This document shows positions 33,181-42,088 of a DNA stretch of 64,000 bases, piece by piece (positions within the stretch are counted from its first letter, which is position 1; each line of letters begins with the position of its first letter). The notes beneath the pieces are model-generated. The model did no database searches. It worked only from the letters and a program-made list of their open reading frames with translations, and had not been told where the DNA came from. The DNA comes from Flavobacteriaceae bacterium (GTDB lineage: Bacteria > Bacteroidota > Bacteroidia > Flavobacteriales > Flavobacteriaceae). Where the stretch lies: NCBI GenBank assembly GCA_013003555.1, contig JABDIV010000052.1:62001-126000 (forward strand). Direction: 5' to 3'. Both the position numbers and the translations under genes were made by a program.

Positions 33181-34569
33181 TTACTTTCCGATACAAAAAT
33201 TAGCAAAGATATTGCCCAGGAGCTCATCATTGGTGATCTCGCCGGTGATCTCTCCCAAATGATATAAAGCCTGGCGGATGTCGATTGCCAGCAAGTCCCC
33301 GCTCAAGTCTTCTTCTATACCAGCTTTTACCTGTTCCAACTCGTTTAAAGCTTTTTGAAGGGCATCGTAATGCCGTGAATTGCTCACAATGGTCTCATGG
33401 TTTTTAAGGGCGCCCGTTTCGATAAGATCGAGTAATCGAGCCTTTAATTTCTCAATACCACTACCCTTTTTGGCCGAGAGATCGATAAGTGATTCTTTTT
33501 TGAAGTAATTATTCACACGCCTGGCATCAACAAGATCGATCTTATTAAGAAGTAATACGATGGGTTTATCAGGGAAACGTTTATGAAGGCTTTTGATCTC
33601 CGAAGAATAGCGTATAACCGATTCCTCCTCCACATCACTGGCATCGATCAAATACAAAATCAATCGTGCCTGCTCTATCTTTTCAAACGTTCGCCTAATG
33701 CCAATGCTTTCAACAACATCGTCGGTTTCCCGTATTCCGGCAGTATCTATAAAACGGAAGCCTATGCCACCCAGCGTGATCTCGTCTTCGATAGCATCGC
33801 GGGTGGTTCCTGCAATATCGCTTACAATGGCCTTTTCCTCCTTGAGCAAGGCATTTAATAAAGTGGATTTTCCAACATTAGGTTTACCGATAATCGCGAC
33901 AGGAATACCGGTTTTAATGACATTCCCCATTTCGAACGAATCTACCAGGGCTCTTATCACCTTAATAATGCGTTCAACCAGATCCTTGAACTGATCCCGA
34001 TTGGCAAACTCGACATCTTCTTCGGTAAAGTCTAATTCCAGTTCAATAAGAGAGGCAAAATTGAGCAATTCCTGCCTCAGGGCTTGAATTTCATGACTAA
34101 ATCCGCCGCGCATTTGCTGCATAGCTACCTGGTGAGCGGCTTCATTCTCACTGGCAATTAAATCGGCCACGGCCTCAGCCTGGCTCAGATCAAGTTTGCC
34201 ATTTAAAAAGGCGCGAAGCGTAAATTCTCCGGGGTTGGCGGTTCTACATCCATGTCGTAAAAACAACTGGATGATCTCTCTTTGAATAAACGGACTTCCG
34301 TGACAGGAGATCTCAACCACGTTCTCACCGGTATAGGAATGTGGCGCTTTAAAAATCGAAACCAAAACCTCATCGAGCTCATGCTCACCTTTCAATAGAT
34401 GTCCGAGGTGAATGGTATGAGACGGAAAATCGATTAAGGACTTTCCGCTCTTTGCACGGAAGTGAGAACCACAGATCTGAATCGCATCAGCTCCTGAAAT
34501 ACGGATGACGGCTATAGCCCCGGTCCCAGGTGGCGTCGCTAAGGCAATTATGTTGGCAGTGGTATCCAT
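33181..34569 (-). CDS. mnmE: tRNA uridine-5-carboxymethylaminomethyl modification GTPase MnmE
   Basis: A 462-aa enzyme that, with MnmG, builds the cmnm5 modification at wobble U34 of several tRNAs. It has the N-terminal tetrahydrofolate-binding domain (about residues 4-118), a helical domain, and an inserted G domain (about 220-375) with GKPNVGKST, DTAGIRETDD and NKID. The C-terminus is FCIGK with the essential cysteine. Length matches the family. The final codons (33181-33198) are repeated three times downstream, so this gene end looks like an integration target that is regenerated each time. Confidence 0.98.
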   Translation of the reverse strand: MDTTANIIALATPPGTGAIAVIRISGADAIQICGSHFRAKSGKSLIDFPSHTIHLGHLLKGEHELDEVLVSIFKAPHSYTGENVVEISCHGSPFIQREIIQLFLRHGCRTANPGEFTLRAFLNGKLDLSQAEAVADLIASENEAAHQVAMQQMRGGFSHEIQALRQELLNFASLIELELDFTEEDVEFANRDQFKDLVERIIKVIRALVDSFEMGNVIKTGIPVAIIGKPNVGKSTLLNALLKEEKAIVSDIAGTTRDAIEDEITLGGIGFRFIDTAGIRETDDVVESIGIRRTFEKIEQARLILYLIDASDVEEESVIRYSSEIKSLHKRFPDKPIVLLLNKIDLVDARRVNNYFKKESLIDLSAKKGSGIEKLKARLLDLIETGALKNHETIVSNSRHYDALQKALNELEQVKAGIEEDLSGDLLAIDIRQALYHLGEITGEITNDELLGNIFANFCIGK

Positions 34570-34672
34570 TCTGATGGTTGAATTACAAAATTAGTAAAAT
34601 AGTCTGGGCAGGCTTAGCGATAAGCAATCAATCCATTAATTAATTTTAACATGATTTTTTATGGTTTCACGC

Positions 34673-34680
34673 TATATTTG
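34673..34680 (+). promoter_or_regulatory. Bacteroidota-type -7 element before the TlpA-like gene
   Basis: TATATTTG fits TAnnTTTG and lies 18 bp before the chosen ATG. A clear -33 TTTG was not seen. Confidence 0.5.
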
Positions 34681-34698
34681 CAGCAAAACAAGTTGAAA

Positions 34699-35856
34699 AT
34701 GAAAAAATACATTCTGATAGTATTTACCCTGACCATATTATTCTCATGTGCGGAAAAAGAACCCGAGCGCGTTCTTCCGCCTAATACCTATGAGGTAAAT
34801 CTTTCGGCAAAAGGCGTTTTCAATGGTATACGCACTTACTTAAATACCGTTGATAACAGGGGACAGCAAGTTCCTGTTGATACGGCGATGGTTGCGAATG
34901 AGTGGGCGACCTTTAGTGGAAAAGTAATTGAACCTCAATTCATCGTCCTTACTGTAGATGGCTCAAGAGGTAATACACAATTCATACTTGAGCCCGGAAT
35001 TACCAATATAGAAGTTTATAAAGACAGTCTGCATACATCGATAATAGAAGGCAGTCCGATAAATGATAGTCATACCAATTATAAAAAGGAATACATCAAA
35101 AAATTACAGGAAGCACAGAACGCACGAGGTGTGTTAAATGCCCTGAGGCGAACGAATGACACCACCGGCTACAGCGCCCTCTACGATAACGTTATGGAAA
35201 CAGACGAGGCAGTTAAGCAATTCAACAACAATTATATCGCATCTCATACCGATGAGGAATTTAGCCTACTCCTTCTCGAATCCCTTATTATTTCGGGTAA
35301 AAATCAAAATCTTCAGAAATTTAAATCCAACTATGAAGCGGTTAAAAAGCATATAAAAAAGCGCCCCTCGTATAAGGCGAAACAGCAACGAATCGAGTCG
35401 TTTATCGGTCAGCTAGAGGCCGTTGCCAATGTTGATATCGGGAAAATAGCTCCGAATTTTTCGGGACCTAAGCCCGATGGTGAAATCCTATCCCTGGATG
35501 ATATAAAAGGTAAAGCTACATTGATCGATTTCTGGGCGTCCTGGTGCGGACCTTGTAGAAGAGAAAATCCGAATGTGGTGCGGGTTTATGAAAAATATCA
35601 TGATAAGGGCCTTGAGATCATTAGTGTTTCACTCGACAGACCCAATCAACGTGATCGCTGGCTGCAGGCAATCGCGCAGGACAAAATGAACTGGCATCAT
35701 GTTTCAAATCTCAAGTACTGGAATGATCCAATAGCGGCACTTTATAATGTGACTTCCATACCAGCCACCTTCTTACTTGATGAAAACGGTCGGATCGTGG
35801 CTAAAAAACTTCGTGGTCAGGCTCTTGAAGATCAGGTCGCTAAAATGTTGAATTGA
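34699..35856 (+). CDS. TlpA-like thioredoxin-fold lipoprotein
   Basis: A 385-aa protein from the ATG at 34699. An upstream ATG at 34651 would add 16 residues before the signal sequence and overlaps the promoter. The lipobox is LFSC. The N-terminal third matches the DUF4369-like beta domain common in Bacteroidota TlpA proteins, the middle is helical, and residues about 250-385 form an AhpC/TSA-thioredoxin fold with FWASWCGPCRRENP and the cis-proline in SIPATF. It is expected to reduce disulfides in the periplasm or on the envelope. Confidence 0.93.
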   Translation: MKKYILIVFTLTILFSCAEKEPERVLPPNTYEVNLSAKGVFNGIRTYLNTVDNRGQQVPVDTAMVANEWATFSGKVIEPQFIVLTVDGSRGNTQFILEPGITNIEVYKDSLHTSIIEGSPINDSHTNYKKEYIKKLQEAQNARGVLNALRRTNDTTGYSALYDNVMETDEAVKQFNNNYIASHTDEEFSLLLLESLIISGKNQNLQKFKSNYEAVKKHIKKRPSYKAKQQRIESFIGQLEAVANVDIGKIAPNFSGPKPDGEILSLDDIKGKATLIDFWASWCGPCRRENPNVVRVYEKYHDKGLEIISVSLDRPNQRDRWLQAIAQDKMNWHHVSNLKYWNDPIAALYNVTSIPATFLLDENGRIVAKKLRGQALEDQVAKMLN

Positions 35857-35860
35857 TAAT

Positions 35861-36511
35861 TTAAATATTTCCGGTACGCCGTAAGACATACAAAAGGGCG
35901 ATTGGAATGGCGAGTAAGGCGACCATTAAGGGCTGTTCTTCAAACAACCAGCTGGCCAGAATCAAGGTAATGACATAGCCGCCGATGGCCCCTCCGAAAT
36001 GAGCATCATGGCCAATATTGCCCACTCGGTTCTTCATACCATATATCGAATATAACAGATAGCCGATCCCAAAAACATATCCGGGTATGGGGATTGGAAT
36101 AAAGAACATGTACAAACGCATTTCGGGATGCAGCAAAATTGCGGCATATAAAACACCTGTTACAGCACCACTTGCACCAACTGCACTGTAGTGGTATTCG
36201 TTCTTATGAAAATAGAATGAAAGAAAGTTCCCCACGAGCAGGCTTCCGAAATAAATGATTAGGAAATTGACCGAACCCAGGTACGATATCACCTCATCAG
36301 CGAAAAAATACAGGGTAAACATATTGAAGAAAAGATGCATATTATCAACATGAAGAAATCCCGAACTCAACATCCTGATCTGCTCCCCTCGCCTAACACC
36401 ACCAATGTTAAACTTGTATTTCTCAAAGAACGAAAAATCACTGAATCCCTTCAAAGAGATCAATATATTCGCTAAAATAATGACTATAGTAACGACATCT
36501 AATTTGCCCAT
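35861..36511 (-). CDS. Rhomboid-family intramembrane serine protease
   Basis: A 216-aa protein with six predicted helices. The catalytic serine is S114 in VGASGAVTG and the catalytic histidine H171 in GHDAHFGGAIGG. The oxyanion-side HxxxN is in HLFFNMF (H59, N63). It cleaves substrates within the membrane; targets are unknown. It converges with the TlpA-like gene (4 bp apart) and is divergent from the acyltransferase gene. Confidence 0.95.
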   Translation of the reverse strand: MGKLDVVTIVIILANILISLKGFSDFSFFEKYKFNIGGVRRGEQIRMLSSGFLHVDNMHLFFNMFTLYFFADEVISYLGSVNFLIIYFGSLLVGNFLSFYFHKNEYHYSAVGASGAVTGVLYAAILLHPEMRLYMFFIPIPIPGYVFGIGYLLYSIYGMKNRVGNIGHDAHFGGAIGGYVITLILASWLFEEQPLMVALLAIPIALLYVLRRTGNI

Positions 36512-36542
36512 ATGCTATAAACGTAAAACGTCAAATATAGCA

Positions 36543-36550
36543 TATATTTG
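36543..36550 (+). promoter_or_regulatory. Bacteroidota-type -7 element before the LpxL-like gene
   Basis: TATATTTG lies 14 bp before the GTG start at 36565, so the transcript would have a very short leader. Confidence 0.5.
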
Positions 36551-36564
36551 CCAAAAGAATTTTC

Positions 36565-37446
36565 GTGCAGCTTTTCGTTTACGTACTGGTTTATCCACTG
36601 TTATTCCTTATATCCTTACTACCTTTCAGGCTTTTGTACGCCTTGTCGGATGTGGTGTTTTTCCTGCTGTATTATGTCATTGGATATCGAAAAAAAACCG
36701 TTACTGAAAATTTGAATCTTGTTTTCCGGGAGAAATCAGAAGGCGAGATAAAACGTATTCGAAAAGCATTCTATGGTCATTTGTGTGACATGATTCTCGA
36801 AATGATCAAATCGATTACCATTTCGGAAGAACAACTCATCAAACGATTTATTATAAAAAATCCGGAAGAGTTAAAACGCCTGGAGAACCTCGATAAAAGT
36901 GTTATGGTTATGTATGCCCATTACGCCAGTTATGAGTGGTCGATTGTTGTAGTTCATCATATCAACATCATCGGCTATGGTATTTACAAACGTTTAAAAA
37001 ATAAATATTTTGATCGGTTGGCAAGACGTATTCGAGGGAAATATAACACGACTCTAATCAGCTCTAAAGAAGCGAAGGCTGTAATCGAGCTTTCAGAGAA
37101 ATCGGGAATACGCTCTATGTCTGGTTTTGTAAGCGATCAGTCTCCTAAAACATATAAATCAAGATATTGGCGTTCTTTTATGGGCATTGAAGTGCCCTGT
37201 TTCACAGGTGCCGAAACCCTGGCCAAAAAACTGGATCTTTCGGTTACTTTTTTAAAGATCAATAAAGAAAAGCGTGGTTATTACACGGCAGAATTTGTAT
37301 CGCTTGCAGATAATCCTCGTGATTATAAAGACTTTCAGATTACCGATAAGTTCACTGAACTGGTTGAGTCACAAATCCGGCAAGCACCGGAATATTACTT
37401 GTGGACGCATAAGCGTTGGAAGCATCGCGGTAAAAAATCAGAATAG
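36565..37446 (+). CDS. LpxL/HtrB-like lipid A acyltransferase
   Basis: A 293-aa protein read from GTG at 36565. It has an N-terminal membrane helix and a lysophospholipid-acyltransferase fold. The active-site HX4E is H119-E124 (MYAHYASYEWS), followed by SDQSPK and FTGAETLA typical of the LpxL/HtrB family. It would attach a secondary acyl chain to lipid A or a related sulfonolipid or aminolipid acceptor. The GTG start is supported by the -7 element 14 bp upstream. Confidence 0.92.
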   Translation: MQLFVYVLVYPLLFLISLLPFRLLYALSDVVFFLLYYVIGYRKKTVTENLNLVFREKSEGEIKRIRKAFYGHLCDMILEMIKSITISEEQLIKRFIIKNPEELKRLENLDKSVMVMYAHYASYEWSIVVVHHINIIGYGIYKRLKNKYFDRLARRIRGKYNTTLISSKEAKAVIELSEKSGIRSMSGFVSDQSPKTYKSRYWRSFMGIEVPCFTGAETLAKKLDLSVTFLKINKEKRGYYTAEFVSLADNPRDYKDFQITDKFTELVESQIRQAPEYYLWTHKRWKHRGKKSE

Positions 37447-37454
37447 TTCACCGA

Positions 37455-38957
37455 TTACAACTTAAACCAGTTCTTGATCATGTCTTCACGAGTACCGGGA
37501 ACATAATCTTTATGTATGAATTCGTTAGTGGTGCCATCGTAAACATAATCTTTCGCCCATGCCTTGTGATTCTGCGTTAAGTCTTTGATGGCCTCACATA
37601 CATAATCAACTTCCTCACAGGTCGTTGTCGGATGAATAGACATTCTGATCCAACCCGGTTTACGAGCCAGATCACCAATGGAGATTTCCTGTGTCAGTTC
37701 GTGTGACATATCATAATCAACGTGGAGAAGGTAATGTCCATATGTTCCGGCACAACTGCATCCGCCTCGTGTTTGAATACCAAAGCGGTCGTTTAACAAT
37801 TTGACGCCAAGATTATAATGCATATCATCGATGTAGAAAGATATAACTCCAAGTCGGTCACGGTGCATGGGTGCAAGAATATTCAGATTCTCAATATTCT
37901 CCAATTGCTTGAAGATATGCTGAACGATCTCATGTTCACGTTTTAGCATATTGTCAACCCCCATCTGTTCTTTCAGTTTAATGGCCAACGCGGTCTTAAT
38001 GGTTTGCAAAAATCCAGGAGTTCCCCCATCTTCGCGATCTTCAATATCATCGATATATTTATGCTCTCCCCATGGATTTGTCCAACTAACCGTCCCTCCA
38101 CCGGGACAATCCGGGATCATATTCTTATATAATCTCTTATTGAAAACAAGCACACCACTGGTTCCCGGACCACCGAGAAATTTGTGGGGTGAGAAGAAAA
38201 TAGCATCGAGATATTCGTTTTCATCTTTGGGATGCATATCGATATCAATATAGGGTCCGGCACAGGCATAATCTACAAAACAAACACCCCCGTTTTCATG
38301 CATCAACTTTGCGATATCATGACAAGGCACCTGGATACCCGTAACATTGGAACCACCTGTAATAGAGGCAATTTTAATGGTTCGGTCCTTATATCTATCG
38401 AGAAGTTCAGATAAATTGGCCATGCTGAACAAACCCTCGGGTCCCGGTGGTATAACCTCAACGGTACACATGGTTTCCAGCCAGGAGGTCTGGTTGCTAT
38501 GGTGCTCCATATGGGTGATAAACACAACCGGACGAATCTCATCAGGTATGCTGGTAAAATTTCTGAGGTTTTCGGGAATTTTTAGTCCAAGAATGCGTTG
38601 GAATTTATTTACCACCCCGGTCATCCCGGTCCCGGAAACAATCAGGACATCATCCTCATTCGAATTGACATGTCTTTTTATAATATCCTTGGCTTCCTGA
38701 TAAGCCAGGGTCATAGCGGTTCCCGATTCGGTGGTTTCGGTATGCGTATTCGCCACATAGGGACCAAAATCGCGAATCATTTTTTCTTCGATGGGCCTAT
38801 AAAGGCGACCGGAGGCCGTCCAATCTGTATAAACGATGCGTTGCCTGCCGTATGGTGAATCAAATTCCTGATCGATCCCAATGATATTTTCCCGGAATGG
38901 CTTAAAATAAGCCTCGAGGTCTGAGCTGCGTCTGGTTGCCGTTAGGGTTTCGATCAT
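37455..38957 (-). CDS. Class V aminotransferase-fold PLP enzyme (SufS/CsdA-like, long form)
   Basis: A 500-aa enzyme with the class V fold. The PLP lysine is in FFSPHKFLGG, the cofactor-binding histidines in MEHHSNQ and aspartate in VDYACAGP. A cysteine in TRGGCSCAGTYGH is at the place of the SufS catalytic cysteine loop. It is about 90 residues longer than SufS, with extra sequence at both ends, and no SufBCD genes are near. Cysteine desulfurase, selenocysteine lyase and an unknown beta-lyase are all possible. Confidence 0.82.
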   Translation of the reverse strand: MIETLTATRRSSDLEAYFKPFRENIIGIDQEFDSPYGRQRIVYTDWTASGRLYRPIEEKMIRDFGPYVANTHTETTESGTAMTLAYQEAKDIIKRHVNSNEDDVLIVSGTGMTGVVNKFQRILGLKIPENLRNFTSIPDEIRPVVFITHMEHHSNQTSWLETMCTVEVIPPGPEGLFSMANLSELLDRYKDRTIKIASITGGSNVTGIQVPCHDIAKLMHENGGVCFVDYACAGPYIDIDMHPKDENEYLDAIFFSPHKFLGGPGTSGVLVFNKRLYKNMIPDCPGGGTVSWTNPWGEHKYIDDIEDREDGGTPGFLQTIKTALAIKLKEQMGVDNMLKREHEIVQHIFKQLENIENLNILAPMHRDRLGVISFYIDDMHYNLGVKLLNDRFGIQTRGGCSCAGTYGHYLLHVDYDMSHELTQEISIGDLARKPGWIRMSIHPTTTCEEVDYVCEAIKDLTQNHKAWAKDYVYDGTTNEFIHKDYVPGTREDMIKNWFKL

Positions 38958-38983
38958 GTTCTTGGTTTTCCGACTTAAAAATA

Positions 38984-40372
38984 CTAAATATTCGCAACTC
39001 CTTTAATTTCATCTATAAATTTATCGGCAACAGCATCGGCTTGCACCTGCGATTTCGCTTCGGTATAAATTCTGATGATCGGTTCGGTATTGCTTTTTCT
39101 CAGGTGAACCCAATGGTCTTCAAAATCTATTTTTACACCATCAATAGTTGTGACCTTCTCCTTTCTATAAATATGCTCGACTTCGGTAAGAAGGGCATCG
39201 ACATCGAGTTCTGGGGTAAGCTGAATTTTCTTTTTGCTCATATAATAAGCCGGGTAGGATTGTTTCAACTTACTTACAGAAACACCTTTTTCTGCCAAAT
39301 AACTTAAGAATAGGGCTATTCCAACAAGGGCATCGCGACCATAATGTAATTCGGGATAAATGATACCTCCGTTACCTTCTCCTCCTATCACAGCATTGGT
39401 TTCTTTCATCAAGGCAACAACGTTTACCTCTCCTACTGCACTGGCAAAATAATTCTGACCATGTTTTAGCGTGATATCATTAAGGGCCCGTGAGGAGCTC
39501 ATATTGCTGACTGTATTCCCCAGGGTTTTACCTAAAACATAATCTGCGCATGCCACCAGCGTATATTCTTCACCAAACATGCTGCCATCTTCACATATAA
39601 AGGCGAGTCGATCGACGTCAGGGTCAACCACTAGGCCTAAATCGGCATTTTCTTCAACGACTTTTTCAGACAGATCCTTGAGATGTTCCTTCAGTGGTTC
39701 GGGATTATGTGGAAATTCACCTGTAGGATCACAATACAATTTAACCGGATGCACACCCAGGCGATCTAGTAACAGAGGAATCGCGATTCCACCTGTTGAA
39801 TTCACAGCGTCAACCACAACCTTAAAATTAGCCCTTCGAATAGCTTCTAAATTTACTAACGGAAGTTGCATGATTTCATCGATATGCATATCGATATATG
39901 CCTGGTTTCGGGTGATTCGTCCGAGATCATCGACTTCAGCAAAATCGAAATCATCCGCATCGGCTATATCTAAAACCGTTTGTCCGTCGGCTGCGCTTAG
40001 AAATTCCCCGTCAGGATTGAGCAATTTAAGAGCATTCCATTGTTTCGGATTGTGACTCGCCGTCAATATTATACCACCATCGGCATGTTCCATGGGAACG
40101 GCCATTTCAACAGTCGGCGTTGTTGATAGTCCGAGATCCACAACATGAATTCCCAGCCCTACCAGGGTTTGCATGACTAGGTTCTGAACCATTTCTCCAG
40201 AGATACGGGCATCGCGCCCAACAACTACCTTATAATTTTCTTTTTTACGGTGAAGTTTCACCCAGGTACCGAAAGCCGCAGCATAAGTAACCGCATCAAT
40301 CGGGGTTAAATTCTCGCCTACAACACCTCCAATGGTGCCTCGGATCCCAGAAATGGATTTTATCAACGTCAT
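38984..40372 (-). CDS. glmM: Phosphoglucosamine mutase / phosphomannomutase-family enzyme
   Basis: A 462-aa phosphohexomutase. The active-site serine is S106 in TASHNP, the metal loop is DPDVDRLAF, the sugar-binding loop is GEGNGGIIYPELHYGRD, and the phosphate loop is RKSNTEPIIRIYTEA. Its length and the N-terminal SISGIRGTIGG fit GlmM, which makes glucosamine-1-phosphate for peptidoglycan and lipid A. A phosphomannomutase role cannot be excluded. Its start shares one base with the stop of the next gene upstream. Confidence 0.88.
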   Translation of the reverse strand: MTLIKSISGIRGTIGGVVGENLTPIDAVTYAAAFGTWVKLHRKKENYKVVVGRDARISGEMVQNLVMQTLVGLGIHVVDLGLSTTPTVEMAVPMEHADGGIILTASHNPKQWNALKLLNPDGEFLSAADGQTVLDIADADDFDFAEVDDLGRITRNQAYIDMHIDEIMQLPLVNLEAIRRANFKVVVDAVNSTGGIAIPLLLDRLGVHPVKLYCDPTGEFPHNPEPLKEHLKDLSEKVVEENADLGLVVDPDVDRLAFICEDGSMFGEEYTLVACADYVLGKTLGNTVSNMSSSRALNDITLKHGQNYFASAVGEVNVVALMKETNAVIGGEGNGGIIYPELHYGRDALVGIALFLSYLAEKGVSVSKLKQSYPAYYMSKKKIQLTPELDVDALLTEVEHIYRKEKVTTIDGVKIDFEDHWVHLRKSNTEPIIRIYTEAKSQVQADAVADKFIDEIKGVANI

Positions 40373-41439
40373 TATTTGTATTTAGATTTTAGATTTAAAA
40401 AATAGGATTCAAAGTACTTATATGATATATGGGCCATTAAAATGGTCAGTGCAAAAGTCAGTATATTTATTAATATTGTAGTTATTCGATCGCCAAATAA
40501 TTCAAATTTCTCAATTTTGAGAAAGAGGAAAACAATAGCATTAAGAGCAATAACGTGATACATATATATTCCATAGGATATCGTACCTAAATAATTCAGT
40601 AACTTATTTTCAATGGCTATTTTATAATTGTTATAACTAATAGTATGAATGAAGAGTGAAAATAATAGGCATAAAAATCCATTTTGAACCCAAAGATTTT
40701 CAAATAATAAGAAATCGGTTGTAAAAAATAAGACTGTAAGAACCACGATCGCGACTGGTATAAATAGATGTTTTTTTAAAAACTCCAGGCGTTTGTTCAT
40801 TTCCAGAATAACAATTATTCCTCCACTAAAAATAAAGAAAAAAACAAACCAAAAACGCCGTAAAATTTCAAAGGCATCCAAATGAAAAATTAGAAAATAG
40901 ATTACTGTTAAAAGGCATAGAACAATTAAAACATATTTTCTTTTTATAAAATACATCAATGGAGCAATGATCAGATAGAATTGCTCTTCTATACCAATAG
41001 ACCATAAAATTTCCAATATGCCGCCCGGAGCATATAACTTTGAAAAAATATTCGGTAAAAAGAAAAATGTAAGAAGAACGCCTTCCCAAAGATTATAGTT
41101 GATCGGATAATCGATTTGAAGACCTGGAAGAATGAAGTTATAGAACGTAAATCCGAAAATGAGAACCAAATAATAAAGTGGAAATATTCTAAGAACCCGT
41201 CTCATATAAAAATGCCGAATTGAAAACATGTTTTTCTTCTTTGCATTATATATTAGCATGATTATCAAAAAACCACTTAATACGAAGAACATATAAACCG
41301 CCTCTTTTCCTCTATTAAAAATTGAGAGTTCATCAAAATATGGGAGGCCTTGATTCCGGGATAGTTTAGGAAGATGGTATAAGATTACCATGGAAGCAAG
41401 TAAGAATCGAAGTACATCTAAATTCGGTAGTCTTTTCAA
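40372..41439 (-). CDS. Acyltransferase 3 family membrane protein
   Basis: A 355-aa integral membrane protein with about ten helices. The family motifs are LDVLRFLLASMVILYHLPKLS near the N-terminus and MRRVLRIFPLYYLV (about residues 83-96), with IEEQFYLI further on. Such enzymes O-acylate sugars of LPS or exopolysaccharide. It begins with TTG at 41439 and is clearly more AT-rich than its neighbours. It overlaps glmM by one base, so they may be co-transcribed. Confidence 0.9.
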   Translation of the reverse strand: MKRLPNLDVLRFLLASMVILYHLPKLSRNQGLPYFDELSIFNRGKEAVYMFFVLSGFLIIMLIYNAKKKNMFSIRHFYMRRVLRIFPLYYLVLIFGFTFYNFILPGLQIDYPINYNLWEGVLLTFFFLPNIFSKLYAPGGILEILWSIGIEEQFYLIIAPLMYFIKRKYVLIVLCLLTVIYFLIFHLDAFEILRRFWFVFFFIFSGGIIVILEMNKRLEFLKKHLFIPVAIVVLTVLFFTTDFLLFENLWVQNGFLCLLFSLFIHTISYNNYKIAIENKLLNYLGTISYGIYMYHVIALNAIVFLFLKIEKFELFGDRITTILINILTFALTILMAHISYKYFESYFLNLKSKYK

Positions 41440-41480
41440 TTATTTCAAATTATCGGATCAAAAATACATATTTTTACGCC

Positions 41481-42086
41481 ATGAACTTCCTGGCGCATAT
41501 TTACTTATCCGGAGAGAATCAAGATGTAATGATCGGCAATTTTATTGCTGATGGAATTAAGAGCAAAGATCAACACATCTATCCAAAGGACATACAAAAA
41601 GGGATTCTGCTGCATCGCGCTATCGATACCTATACTGACTCACATCCGACGGTTAGAAAAAGTAAGAAACGCCTCTTTGAGCGCTACAGTCATTATTCTG
41701 CCGTAATTGTTGATATCCTCTATGATCATTTCCTGGCAAAAAACTGGCATCAGTATTCGGACATACCCCTGAATGATTATGTCGATGATTTTTATAGGGC
41801 CCTGGAACGACAGTACGAAATTCTCCCTGCACGATATCAGACCCTGGCCCCTTTTATGATTCGCGATAACTGGTTGTTGGGCTATTCGACTATTGAAGGT
41901 ATTACAAAGGCACTCGAAGGGATGAATCGCAGGACAAAAAACCGATCTAAAATGAACCAGGCTGTTGACGAATTGCGAACCTATTATGCCGAATTCGAAG
42001 AGGATTTTACACACTTCTTCGATGAGTTGATTCAATTTGCTTCAGAACAGTTAAAAATATTATCTTCACCTGACCAAACGAAGTAA
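41481..42086 (+). CDS. ACP phosphodiesterase (AcpH-like)
   Basis: A 201-aa protein of the DUF479/AcpH family, recognised by MNFLAHIYLSGENQDVMIGNFIADGIK at the start and by LHRAIDTYTDSHP. AcpH removes the 4'-phosphopantetheine arm from acyl carrier protein. Length matches the family. It is followed after 2 bp by a gamma-glutamyltransferase gene on the same strand. Confidence 0.9.
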   Translation: MNFLAHIYLSGENQDVMIGNFIADGIKSKDQHIYPKDIQKGILLHRAIDTYTDSHPTVRKSKKRLFERYSHYSAVIVDILYDHFLAKNWHQYSDIPLNDYVDDFYRALERQYEILPARYQTLAPFMIRDNWLLGYSTIEGITKALEGMNRRTKNRSKMNQAVDELRTYYAEFEEDFTHFFDELIQFASEQLKILSSPDQTK

Positions 42087-42088
42087 AT

